Assembly: GCA_964546835.1 (NCBI GenBank)
Contig: CAZJKW010000119.1
Location: 1 to 6,485, forward strand
Direction of reading: 5' to 3'
DNA: 6,485 nt
From: JAHCHL01 sp964546835
Lineage (GTDB): Bacteria > Armatimonadota > Fimbriimonadia > Fimbriimonadales > ATM1
Below the pieces are notes generated by a model. It searched no databases. It had not been told where the DNA came from and was given only the letters and a program-made list of their open reading frames with translations. Position numbers and translations under genes: made by a program. This document shows, one piece after another, positions 1 to 5,680 of the stretch; the stretch's first letter is position 1, and every line of letters begins with the position of its first letter.

Positions 1-264
<264 letters not shown>

Positions 265-355
265 AAAGGGAGTTAGACTTTCACTCACGAAAGATCTCGT
301 TAAATCGAGACTTTCTCCCAGGTCGAACTCAAGCATTCCGAACCAATTTCAATTG
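265..355 (+). other. 16S 3' trailer with processing-type hairpin
   Basis: This transcribed spacer lies between the 16S 3' end and its terminator and contains no gene. Positions 289-315 can fold into a 10-bp stem (GAAAG/CTTTC and TCTCG/CGAGA, one bulged A, loop TTAAAT). An alternative hairpin pairs CTTTC (278-282) with the same GAAAG (289-293), and GGGAG (268-272) could pair with CTCCC (315-319). Such competing stems next to a 16S end are consistent with precursor processing. The 5' leader that would normally pair with the trailer lies outside the window, so the role is inferred. Confidence 0.5.
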
Positions 356-384
356 AGACCTCAAGCAATTGAGGTCTTTTTTTT
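356..384 (+). terminator. Intrinsic terminator of the 16S transcript
   Basis: A perfect 9-bp stem, AGACCTCAA (356-364) with TTGAGGTCT (369-377), is closed by a GCAA (GNRA-type) tetraloop and followed by a run of eight T (377-384). This is a textbook Rho-independent terminator. It ends the 16S transcription unit about 90 bases after the gene, which shows the 16S gene is not co-transcribed with a 23S gene here. Confidence 0.93.
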
Positions 385-416
385 ATCCTGTCAAAATACT
401 CTCATCAGGAGCAAAA

Positions 417-1139
417 ATGAAAAAACTCTTCCCTATCGTATTGATTGCCGCAGCACTTATCGGCTGTAACAAAGGCGCAGAATCCACAGCAACATCATCA
501 ACCGAATCCAACCAACCAAAAACATCAACGGAATCGAGCGGCGAAGGCCAACTGATGAGAATCAACGTTGCAAAGGGCGACACCTTTGCTTATGATCTCA
601 ACATGGAGTCCGGTCAACCTCAGCCCTCGAAAATTTCCTTTAACATGGAGATGGCAGTCACAGACGTTAAGGACGGAAAAATCACCATGGTTAGCAAAAT
701 TTTGGGTGGAACTATGAATGGCGCACCGATACCCGCAGCGCAATTGGAAATGATGAAGAAAATCGTCACCACGTCGGTTATGGATCAGCAAGGCAAAGTG
801 CTTGAAACCAAAACAGAAGGCACAGCAGCTCCAAGTTCCGGTTCAAACAATAGTGTTCCGTTCCCAGATGGCCCGGTCAAAGTAGGCGACAAGTGGGATG
901 GTGAAACGGACGTCAATGGCAAAAAAGTCAAAGCGGAATATACGCTGGTGGCTATCGAAGAGATTAACGGCAAGTCTTGCGCAAAACTGGAGGCAACGGT
1001 CAATACGCCCGATATGAAACTCGACGGACCGATGGTGTATTGGGTAGAACTTGCAAACGGAATGCTCATGAAGTTGGAATTCTCAGGTGAAGAAGTCACC
1101 TCAAAGTCCAAAGTCAAAATGAGCATGGTTCGAAAATAG
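417..1139 (+). CDS. Lipoprotein of unknown function, paralogue 1 of 3
   Basis: This gene encodes a 240-residue predicted lipoprotein. The N-terminus MKKLFPIVLIAAALIGC is a type II signal peptide with lipobox L-I-G-C (Cys17), followed by a Ser/Thr-rich linker to about residue 45. The rest has no transmembrane segment and looks beta-rich. Near the C-terminus is a module shared with the next two genes: GPVKVGDKW (residues 152-160), a YTLVAIEEINGKSC stretch, then YWVELANG. An MDQQGKVLE motif precedes it. ATG 417 is chosen because AGGAG lies 5 bases upstream and the signal peptide starts there; an in-frame ATG at 369 falls inside the rRNA terminator. The overall pattern resembles small families of uncharacterised bacterial lipoproteins such as the DUF6263 type, but I cannot confirm membership. 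Only about 32 bases separate it from the 16S terminator, so its promoter must overlap that terminator unless it depends on read-through. Function unknown; attachment to a membrane facing the periplasm is inferred. Confidence 0.9.
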   Translation: MKKLFPIVLIAAALIGCNKGAESTATSSTESNQPKTSTESSGEGQLMRINVAKGDTFAYDLNMESGQPQPSKISFNMEMAVTDVKDGKITMVSKILGGTMNGAPIPAAQLEMMKKIVTTSVMDQQGKVLETKTEGTAAPSSGSNNSVPFPDGPVKVGDKWDGETDVNGKKVKAEYTLVAIEEINGKSCAKLEATVNTPDMKLDGPMVYWVELANGMLMKLEFSGEEVTSKSKVKMSMVRK

Positions 1140-1162
1140 GTCTTTTATCAGGTAGGCAACCT

Positions 1163-1192
1163 GAGGCCCTGCGGATTATCGCGGGGCCTCTT
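1163..1192 (+). terminator. Probable terminator after first lipoprotein gene
   Basis: GAGGCCCTGCG (1163-1173) pairs with CGCGGGGCCTC (1180-1190) in an 11-bp GC-rich stem with one T-G wobble and the loop GATTAT. The following bases, TTCATTTGTT, are only moderately T-rich. A small hairpin, CAGGT/ACCTG (1149-1163), precedes and abuts it. The position, 24 bases after the stop codon, fits a terminator separating paralogue 1 from paralogue 2. Confidence 0.75.
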
Positions 1193-1203
1193 CATTTGTT
1201 CAG

Positions 1204-1209
1204 TAAAAT
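1204..1209 (+). promoter_or_regulatory. Candidate -10 element for leaderless paralogue 2
   Basis: TAAAAT matches TATAAT at five of six positions and ends exactly 6 bases before ATG 1216, so transcription would start at or next to the start codon. The gene has no clear Shine-Dalgarno site, and no convincing -35 box is seen. A 10-base string containing this hexamer, GTAAAATCGG (1203-1212), recurs at 1929-1938 before the next gene. Leaderless start is an inference. Confidence 0.35.
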
Positions 1210-1215
1210 CGGAAA

Positions 1216-1926
1216 ATGCCTTTCTTGGTTGCCTCTTTGTTTGTTGCTCTTCAAAATCCGACGCTGATTAGGCTAGACCCGTCCACGCCGATTTGGAATT
1301 ACAAATCCACCGTTTCCATTGACTTGGACTATTCCAATTACGAATCACCTGACGGACAAAAACCGGCAAAACTGAAATACAACAAAACGATGGACTCCAC
1401 AGTTTCCCTAAACTGCATAAAAAAAACCGAAGAGGAAATCACTTGGAAGTGGACAATCAAATCTTTCAAGTCCACAGGTTCACTGCCCGGAAACAACCCA
1501 AGCGATAAATCCCTTATTGGACTTACCAGTACAGTTATCACCGATTATCGCGGTGATGTGATTTCTTCCAAACCGTCATCCACACTTAAACAAGCGTATC
1601 TTGGAGTTGAACTGTTTGAATCTCCGTCTAACCTGGTCTTACCGCCAAATGAAGTTGGGACCGGCTCAACATGGTCAATTTCCGAAAAAAGCGGCGACAA
1701 CTCACTCAAGGTGAACTACCTATTGAAATCATTTGAAAAGATTAACGCTTTTACCGTTGCGCAAATTGAGAGTGTTGCAGAAGAAATCAGCGGCGTTCGT
1801 CCGGTTGGACCCGTTAAAACCTGGATTGACGTTGCCTCGGGCAGAATGATTCGAGCGTCCGGAGCCGTAACCAGCAAAGTGGGCGGAGTTAGCGTGAGAA
1901 TTGTAATGACCGTCAACAAGGTCTAA
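1216..1926 (+). CDS. Secreted protein of unknown function, paralogue 2 of 3
   Basis: This gene encodes 236 residues. The N-terminus MPFLVASLFVALQ is hydrophobic but short, and has no basic n-region and no lipobox cysteine, so it is at best an atypical signal peptide. An in-frame TAA at 1204 rules out a longer start. The C-terminal module resembles that of its neighbours: TDYRGDVIS (109-117), then LVLPPNEVGTGSTW (140-153), KSFEKINAFTVAQIES (171-186) and a tail with TWIDVASGRMIRASG (202-216). The N-terminal ~100 residues, including WKWTIKSF (77-84), diverge from the other two. The start codon has only a weak GGA nearby. The gene sits 76 bases after paralogue 1, beyond a hairpin terminator, and 53 bases before paralogue 3. 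The protein probably acts outside the cytoplasmic membrane like its paralogues but without a lipid anchor. Its function is not recognised. Confidence 0.85.
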   Translation: MPFLVASLFVALQNPTLIRLDPSTPIWNYKSTVSIDLDYSNYESPDGQKPAKLKYNKTMDSTVSLNCIKKTEEEITWKWTIKSFKSTGSLPGNNPSDKSLIGLTSTVITDYRGDVISSKPSSTLKQAYLGVELFESPSNLVLPPNEVGTGSTWSISEKSGDNSLKVNYLLKSFEKINAFTVAQIESVAEEISGVRPVGPVKTWIDVASGRMIRASGAVTSKVGGVSVRIVMTVNKV

Positions 1927-1935
1927 AGGTAAAAT
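1906..1935 (+). promoter_or_regulatory. Candidate promoter for paralogue 3
   Basis: ATGACC (1906-1911, four of six to TTGACA) and TAAAAT (1930-1935, five of six to TATAAT) are separated by 18 bases. Transcription would begin near 1942, leaving a leader of about 38 bases that carries the GGAG site of the third gene. The -35 lies inside the end of paralogue 2. Co-transcription from paralogue 2 is equally possible. Confidence 0.3.
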
Positions 1936-1979
1936 CGGCAATCGGCGAAGAAGCCGGAATCTATCACAACGGAGTGAAC

Positions 1980-2765
1980 ATGAAAGTTAAATTTTCCCTT
2001 ATCGCCCTTGCGGCACTTGCGATTTTCGGCTGCGGAAGCAAAACTGAAACCGGCACAACCGGCGAAGCCTCCGACAAACCGGTCGAAGTATCCAACGAAC
2101 CGGTAACCCTTCGAGTCAGTGGTGCAAAAGGCGATAGCATCCAATTGCTTACAAAAATGGCCGTTGAAGGCGACACGTCTTCGATGGAAAAACCCGCCGG
2201 GATGCCAGATGCCCAATGGGAAGAGACCAAAAAAATGATGTCCGGCCCCATGAAAATGTCCATGGAAGCAACCATCACAACGGTCATTGATGAAATAAAA
2301 GACGGCAATTTTCATATGACTTCAACGACAACAGGAGTCAAAGCAAGTGGCGAAGGCATGATGAAAGCCCAAGCCGAACAAATGGCGAAGTCCGAAGAAG
2401 GCAAAGTCAAGAAAGTAGTTCGATCCGATCGGAACAAGATCCTTGAAGGCGATGATATGGACAACCCGTTCGCATTCGAGTACCCCGAAAATCCCGTAAA
2501 AGTCGGAGACACTTGGGAATCGGATACCAAAATCAGCGGAAGCACGGCGAAAGCGAAGTACAAAGTCGTCGGAATGGAAGAAGTTTTGGGCAAGAAATGC
2601 GTTGTTCTTGAAATGACTTACGAAGCAGGCGAACTCACCACCGCAACTCCGGCAAAGATGTGGATTGATACATTGAACGGAGCGCCGGTCAAGGCAGAAG
2701 GCATGTTCAACATGACCCAAAACGGAATCAAAATGAAACTCAGTTTCACCATGAGCCGAGTCTAA
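1980..2765 (+). CDS. Lipoprotein of unknown function, paralogue 3 of 3
   Basis: This gene encodes a 261-residue predicted lipoprotein. The signal peptide MKVKFSLIALAALAIFGC ends in I-F-G-C (Cys18), and a short Thr/Glu-rich linker follows. A Met- and Lys-rich middle region (about residues 60-145) is followed by RSDRNKILEGD (148-158), YPENPVKVGDTW (168-179), KYKVVGMEEVLGKKC (193-207) and MWIDTLNGAPVKAEG (227-241). These line up closely with paralogue 1 (GPVKVGDKW, EEINGKSC) and more loosely with paralogue 2. ATG 1980 is preferred over the in-frame GTG at 1974: GGAG (1971-1974) sits 5 bases before the ATG, whereas the GTG overlaps that site. The gene ends at a strong terminator. It may have its own promoter in the 53-base gap or be co-transcribed with paralogue 2. 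Its function is not recognised; an envelope location is inferred from the lipobox. Confidence 0.9.
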   Translation: MKVKFSLIALAALAIFGCGSKTETGTTGEASDKPVEVSNEPVTLRVSGAKGDSIQLLTKMAVEGDTSSMEKPAGMPDAQWEETKKMMSGPMKMSMEATITTVIDEIKDGNFHMTSTTTGVKASGEGMMKAQAEQMAKSEEGKVKKVVRSDRNKILEGDDMDNPFAFEYPENPVKVGDTWESDTKISGSTAKAKYKVVGMEEVLGKKCVVLEMTYEAGELTTATPAKMWIDTLNGAPVKAEGMFNMTQNGIKMKLSFTMSRV

Positions 2766-2785
2766 GTAGTTCGACCTTAACCAAC

Positions 2786-2827
2786 AAATGCGCCAACTTC
2801 AAACTCTGGAGTTGGCGCATTTCTTTT
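2786..2827 (+). terminator. Intrinsic terminator after lipoprotein cluster
   Basis: A perfect 13-bp stem, AAATGCGCCAACT (2786-2798) with AGTTGGCGCATTT (2810-2822), with an 11-base loop, is followed by CTTTT. It lies 21 bases after the stop of paralogue 3 and separates the cluster from fliS. The A-tract on its 5' side could let it act on the opposite strand too, but no minus-strand gene reads into it. Confidence 0.88.
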
Positions 2828-2829
2828 CC

Positions 2830-2835
2830 GATAAT
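2830..2835 (+). promoter_or_regulatory. Candidate -10 element for fliS
   Basis: GATAAT matches TATAAT at five of six positions just after the preceding terminator. Transcription would start near 2842, giving fliS a leader of only about 5 bases. No good -35 is visible: TGGAGT (2807-2812), at the right distance, lies inside the terminator hairpin and matches poorly. Some promoter is needed in this short interval unless transcription reads through. Confidence 0.28.
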
Positions 2836-2846
2836 CCCAACAAGGA

Positions 2847-3251
2847 ATGAATTCGGGATACGGAAAAGGCCTCGACGAATACAAGAAACAAACCATCAGT
2901 AGCGCATCGCCCGTTCAGTTGGTGGTCATGCTATATGATGCGGCTATTAGGCATGCCGAAATCGGCAGAATTGCCATGGAGGGCGGTCGAATTCAAGAGC
3001 AAAATGATCACCTCTTAAAGGCACAGCGAATCATCAGTGAACTTACTTGCAGTCTGGATATGGAGAAAGGGGGCGTTGTCGCAAAGAACCTTTTTGGGCT
3101 TTACACTTACTGTCTTAACCAACTCACTTCAGCAAACATCGAAGACAAACCTGAAATGGTTAAAGAAGTCGTTCGAATTTTAGAAAACCTTCGCGATGCG
3201 TGGAGGCAAATTTCGGAAAATGAACAACCGGAGAAAGCCGTTGCCGCCTAA
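2847..3251 (+). CDS. fliS: Flagellar export chaperone FliS
   Basis: FliS is a small helical cytoplasmic chaperone that binds the C-terminus of flagellin, preventing premature polymerisation and delivering it to the flagellar type III export machinery. The 134 residues match the usual length. Family hallmarks are the N-terminal EYKKQTISSASPVQLVVMLY (11-30) with DAAIRHAE following, corresponding to the classic Y-x-A/S-SP-x-[KQ]-L-x-x-MLYD segment, the SLDMEKGGVVAKNLFGLYTY helix region (69-88), and LRDAWRQI (115-122). The start is odd: AAGGA (2842-2846) abuts the ATG with no spacer, and an in-frame TAA (2832-2834) rules out anything upstream, so initiation may be weak or leaderless. A FliT-like gene overlaps its 3' end, the usual partner order. 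The flagellin and fliD genes are not in the window. It implies a motile organism or ancestor. Confidence 0.93.
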   Translation: MNSGYGKGLDEYKKQTISSASPVQLVVMLYDAAIRHAEIGRIAMEGGRIQEQNDHLLKAQRIISELTCSLDMEKGGVVAKNLFGLYTYCLNQLTSANIEDKPEMVKEVVRILENLRDAWRQISENEQPEKAVAA

Positions 3252-3579
3252 TCCAACAGCCGTTCAACTTGCTGAAACGCTTCTGGCAGTGACACTGAGT
3301 GCAACTTCGTCGGTTCAATCGGACGACTGGGAAACAGCTGGTCAATTGTTAAGAAGAAGAGAGCAACTTCTGACACAACTTGAAAGGTGTCCTGATCTCA
3401 AATTTGCAGAAGCATTATTGATAAAGGTACAGAAAGCGGAACTGTTTTTAATGTCGCATTTGGAAAAGTCAACGCGCGAAACGTTTGACGGCATCAATCG
3501 AGACAACAATTTCCAAAAAGCAAAAAAGACTTATGAAACCCGATTGCAACCCGGCGGCTGGATTGAACGAACCGGATAA
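3220..3579 (+). CDS. FliT/FlgN-like small flagellar protein
   Basis: This gene encodes 119 residues, predicted to be mostly helical and cytoplasmic, with no signal or membrane segment. It overlaps the end of fliS by 32 bases in another frame. The segment DDWETAGQLLRRREQLLTQL (about residues 35-54) matches the helical W-x-x-x-x-x-L-x-x-R-R-x-x-L-L pattern found in FliT and FlgN-type chaperones. FliT commonly follows FliS and binds the filament cap FliD or export components. Sequence identity in this group is low, so the name rests on size, pattern and position. The start is uncertain: ATG 3220 has CGGA close by and GGAGG (3202-3206) too far away; ATG 3196 has no site; TTG 3241 has GGAG (3230-3233) 7 bases upstream and would give 112 residues. 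Translational coupling with fliS is likely. Confidence 0.72.
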   Translation: MNNRRKPLPPNPTAVQLAETLLAVTLSATSSVQSDDWETAGQLLRRREQLLTQLERCPDLKFAEALLIKVQKAELFLMSHLEKSTRETFDGINRDNNFQKAKKTYETRLQPGGWIERTG

Positions 3580-3582
3580 AGA

Positions 3583-3588
3583 TATCCT
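3583..3588 (+). promoter_or_regulatory. Candidate -10 element for leaderless methyltransferase gene
   Basis: TATCCT fits the loose TANNNT pattern and ends exactly 6 bases before GTG 3595. The gene has no Shine-Dalgarno site. The hexamer overlaps the right arm of a weak 5-bp hairpin, GGATA/TATCC (3574-3587), around the stop codon of the preceding gene. The match to TATAAT itself is only four of six, so support is limited. Confidence 0.25.
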
Positions 3589-3594
3589 TTATAA

Positions 3595-4446
3595 GTGATT
3601 ACTTTGCTCGATGGGGCGACCGGCACTGAACTGGAAAGACGCGGATTTCCTTTGACAGGTGCGGCTTGGTCCGCTCTGGCTCTTATCGAAAATCCGGATT
3701 TGGTTTTGAAAATCCATTTGGATTATCTGCAAGCTGGCTGCGACGTCATCACCACCAACAGTTTTCGCACGACAAAACGCGCACTTGTAAAGTCTGGCTT
3801 TGAAAACAAAGCACAAGAGTTGACTCAACTTTCTGTAAAACTTGCAAAAGAAGCAATTGCGTCTGCGTGTAAGCCGGCTTTCATTGCCGGTTCTATTGCT
3901 CCATTAGAAGATTGTTTTGAACCTCAAAAATCACCCGAAAACAGTGATGATGAGTTTCTCGAATTTGCGGAGTGGCTAACCGAATCCGGATGTGACTTAC
4001 TGTTATTGGAAACGATGAATAATATTCGAGAAATTCGTTCAGCCATTAAAGCAGTTCAAAAGTGTCAAATTCCTTATTGGTTAAGTGTAAATCCTGCAAA
4101 CAACAATTACGAACAGTTGTTGAGTGGTGAACAAGTGTTGGAGTGTTTAAGAATTGCACAAGGCGAAGGTGCAAATGCATTCTTAGTGAATTGCGCAGGC
4201 ATGGCTGTAATCGAAAATTCAATCAAGATGATTTCAGAGTTTTCACCAACCATTTCTTTTGGCGGTTACGCAAATAATGGAATTCAAATTGAAAATGGAA
4301 TTTGGGATTTTTCGCAATCGGTCTCACATCGTCAATTTGCTTCGCACTGCGTTAAACTTGCAGAAATGGGAGCAACAAAAATTGGGGGCTGCTGCGGAAT
4401 GACGCCGGAGCATCTTCACGCAGCAGCCCAAGAGTTGCGCGATTAA
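3595..4446 (+). CDS. Homocysteine S-methyltransferase family protein
   Basis: This gene encodes a 283-residue, single-domain enzyme of the zinc-dependent homocysteine S-methyltransferase family (BHMT, MmuM, MetH N-terminal domain), which moves a methyl group to homocysteine to make methionine. N-terminal LLDGATGTELERRG (4-17) is the family signature, followed by GCDVITTNSF (48-57). The zinc ligands are visible: Cys200 in LVNCAG, and Cys266 and Cys267 in GGCCG, close to the C-terminus as expected. There are no folate, cobalamin or activation domains, so a free methyl donor such as S-methylmethionine (MmuM-like) is more likely than a MetH reaction; the donor cannot be read from sequence. GTG 3595 is the start: the family signature begins four codons later and no better codon lies near. 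It lies 15 bases after the FliT-like gene with no ribosome site. GC content over 4201-4320 is about 34%, below the 48-50% sampled in the lipoprotein genes. Confidence 0.9.
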   Translation: MITLLDGATGTELERRGFPLTGAAWSALALIENPDLVLKIHLDYLQAGCDVITTNSFRTTKRALVKSGFENKAQELTQLSVKLAKEAIASACKPAFIAGSIAPLEDCFEPQKSPENSDDEFLEFAEWLTESGCDLLLLETMNNIREIRSAIKAVQKCQIPYWLSVNPANNNYEQLLSGEQVLECLRIAQGEGANAFLVNCAGMAVIENSIKMISEFSPTISFGGYANNGIQIENGIWDFSQSVSHRQFASHCVKLAEMGATKIGGCCGMTPEHLHAAAQELRD

Positions 4447-4451
4447 CTTGA

Positions 4452-5546
4452 TTACATTCGAACTTTTTTGCCGCCCAACATAATCATCAAAGACGTCTTG
4501 GTTTGAATTCGCGGTAACGGCTGACCTTGCTCCAATGCAGAACCCGGACCATATCCGGTCATTTGCATCATTGCAAAATCACATTCCGCAAAAATTCCAA
4601 TCGGAACCGTAACTGCCGTCGCATTTCCCGGCATAAACTTGTTTTCCGATACGTTCTTTTTGACGTCCGCCATTTGCATAAATCCTTGATCGCCCATCAA
4701 ATCATCTCCAAACACTTCAGATGACATCCAAATAATCAAGGTGTTTTTTCCTTCCATGCCAATGATGTGACCGTGCAATCCAAGTGCGTTTGCAATTTCG
4801 CTCCACTTAAAAGCAATTGATTTTTTCAAATCAATTTTCTTGTCAAGGTTTGGGCTGGTCATCATAATCGGTGCAAGAAATTCGACATTGCTCGGCGCTT
4901 CAATATCAACATTTCCTGCAAACGTCGTTGTCAAAGAATACTTGCCCACCAGTGATGCATCATCGCTAATTCTTCCCTGTTGCGATTTTGTCGGCCAATA
5001 TCCCGTGGTCCAATCCGGTTTGTAAAAATAGGATGCAGATGCCGCTTGCGCCTCTCTTGCCTTGTTTTTGTACGCAAGTTGTTGTTCAGGCGTCAAACCG
5101 GACCATTTGAATATTTTTGGTTGATCCGGTTTCACCGTTTCCGAAGAACCCCAATAAATTTTTATCGTGAATTGTTCCGGATTCGAATCAGGATCAAAGT
5201 CCTTAATCTTTTCACCTGTCTCACCTGCTTTCGGTCTGTACAATTCAAGGTCTAATTTATTGCCCTGTTTTAATCCGGCTGGCGGTGCAACCGATGCCTT
5301 TGCATCAGCAGGAGCAATTCCCGGAGCCCAAAGCCGAATGTTCAAAACGCGTGTTGCTTTCCCGGCGAACATCATCGCTTCCGGAGGCAAGGAAAAACCC
5401 GGCGGCAAATCTTTAAGATCAATGGGCGGCATTCCCGCCATGCGGCCGACTTTTGTTTCGGCAAGAATTGCGAAATACGATTGGTCTTCGGTTTTGAACC
5501 CGCCAAACGTCGCAATTGCGGCTATAAGAATCGCTGGCTTAATCAT
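4452..5546 (-). CDS. Exported protein of unknown function
   Basis: This gene encodes a 364-residue protein that I do not recognise. The N-terminus MIKPAILIAAIATFGG looks like a short Sec signal peptide without a lipobox, so a periplasmic or surface location is inferred. The mature part is rich in Pro, Lys, Asp and Trp, with two similar segments about 100 residues apart, PKIFKWSGL (143-151) and SIAFKWSEI (243-251), suggesting two related beta-sandwich-like units. WTTGYWPTK (179-187) and HGHIIGMEGKNTLIIW (258-273) lie between and after them. No catalytic motif stands out. No Shine-Dalgarno site precedes ATG 5546, and a -10-like CACAAT ends 6 bases upstream. The stop lies 5 bases from the stop of the convergent methyltransferase gene, so at most a terminator inside coding sequence could separate them. 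No frameshift or truncation is apparent. Confidence 0.85.
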   Translation of the reverse strand: MIKPAILIAAIATFGGFKTEDQSYFAILAETKVGRMAGMPPIDLKDLPPGFSLPPEAMMFAGKATRVLNIRLWAPGIAPADAKASVAPPAGLKQGNKLDLELYRPKAGETGEKIKDFDPDSNPEQFTIKIYWGSSETVKPDQPKIFKWSGLTPEQQLAYKNKAREAQAASASYFYKPDWTTGYWPTKSQQGRISDDASLVGKYSLTTTFAGNVDIEAPSNVEFLAPIMMTSPNLDKKIDLKKSIAFKWSEIANALGLHGHIIGMEGKNTLIIWMSSEVFGDDLMGDQGFMQMADVKKNVSENKFMPGNATAVTVPIGIFAECDFAMMQMTGYGPGSALEQGQPLPRIQTKTSLMIMLGGKKVRM

Positions 5547-5552
5547 AAAAGA

Positions 5553-5558
5553 ATTGTG
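5553..5558 (-). promoter_or_regulatory. Candidate -10 element before the exported-protein gene
   Basis: On the minus strand CACAAT (four of six to TATAAT) ends exactly 6 bases before ATG 5546, which has no ribosome binding site. This is the same spacing as at 1204-1209 and 3583-3588. No good -35 is found at the right distance. A 7-bp inverted repeat, GAACGAA/TTCGTTC (5575-5581 and 5594-5600), and a small one, CCTAA/TTAGG (5600-5611), lie just upstream and could be operator or UTR structure. Confidence 0.22.
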
Positions 5559-5616
5559 ACAGGTTGAACAGGCCGAACGAAAATTGACAAATCTTCGTTC
5601 CTAAACTTAGGCAGCA

Positions 5617-5679
5617 CCCATTTTCAGCCCCAAGTTTTGGCCCCGGGGCTGGTACGCGACTCCACCTCTCCAAAATGGG
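5617..5679. repeat. Nested GC-rich inverted repeats in the gap
   Basis: CCCATTTT (5617-5624) is complementary to AAAATGGG (5672-5679). Directly inside, CAGCCCC (5625-5631) is complementary to GGGGCTG (5645-5651). One strand therefore runs as 15 consecutive paired bases while the other has a ~20-base bulge (5652-5671). The palindrome GCCCCGGGGC lies at 5640-5649. Together with the hairpin at 5681-5705 this fills the gene-free stretch between leuA and the exported-protein gene. No known RNA family is recognised, and the strand is undetermined. Confidence 0.6.
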
Positions 5680-5680
5680 C

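Noticed and set aside
369..416. Upstream ATG that would extend the first lipoprotein by 16 residues
   Set aside because: The ATG lies in the rRNA terminator stem and T-run, has no ribosome site, and would bury the signal peptide; ATG 417 has AGGAG at good spacing.
1974..1979. GTG start two codons before ATG 1980
   Set aside because: The GTG overlaps the GGAG ribosome site itself, whereas ATG 1980 is 5 bases after it.
3574..3594. Terminator after the FliT-like gene (GGATA/TATCC hairpin)
   Set aside because: The stem has only 5 weak pairs, includes the stop codon, and the following TTTATAA is not a clear T-run.
4447..4475. Bidirectional terminator between the convergent genes (T6 at 4464-4469)
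   Set aside because: No stable hairpin precedes the T-run on either strand, and it lies in coding sequence of the minus-strand gene.
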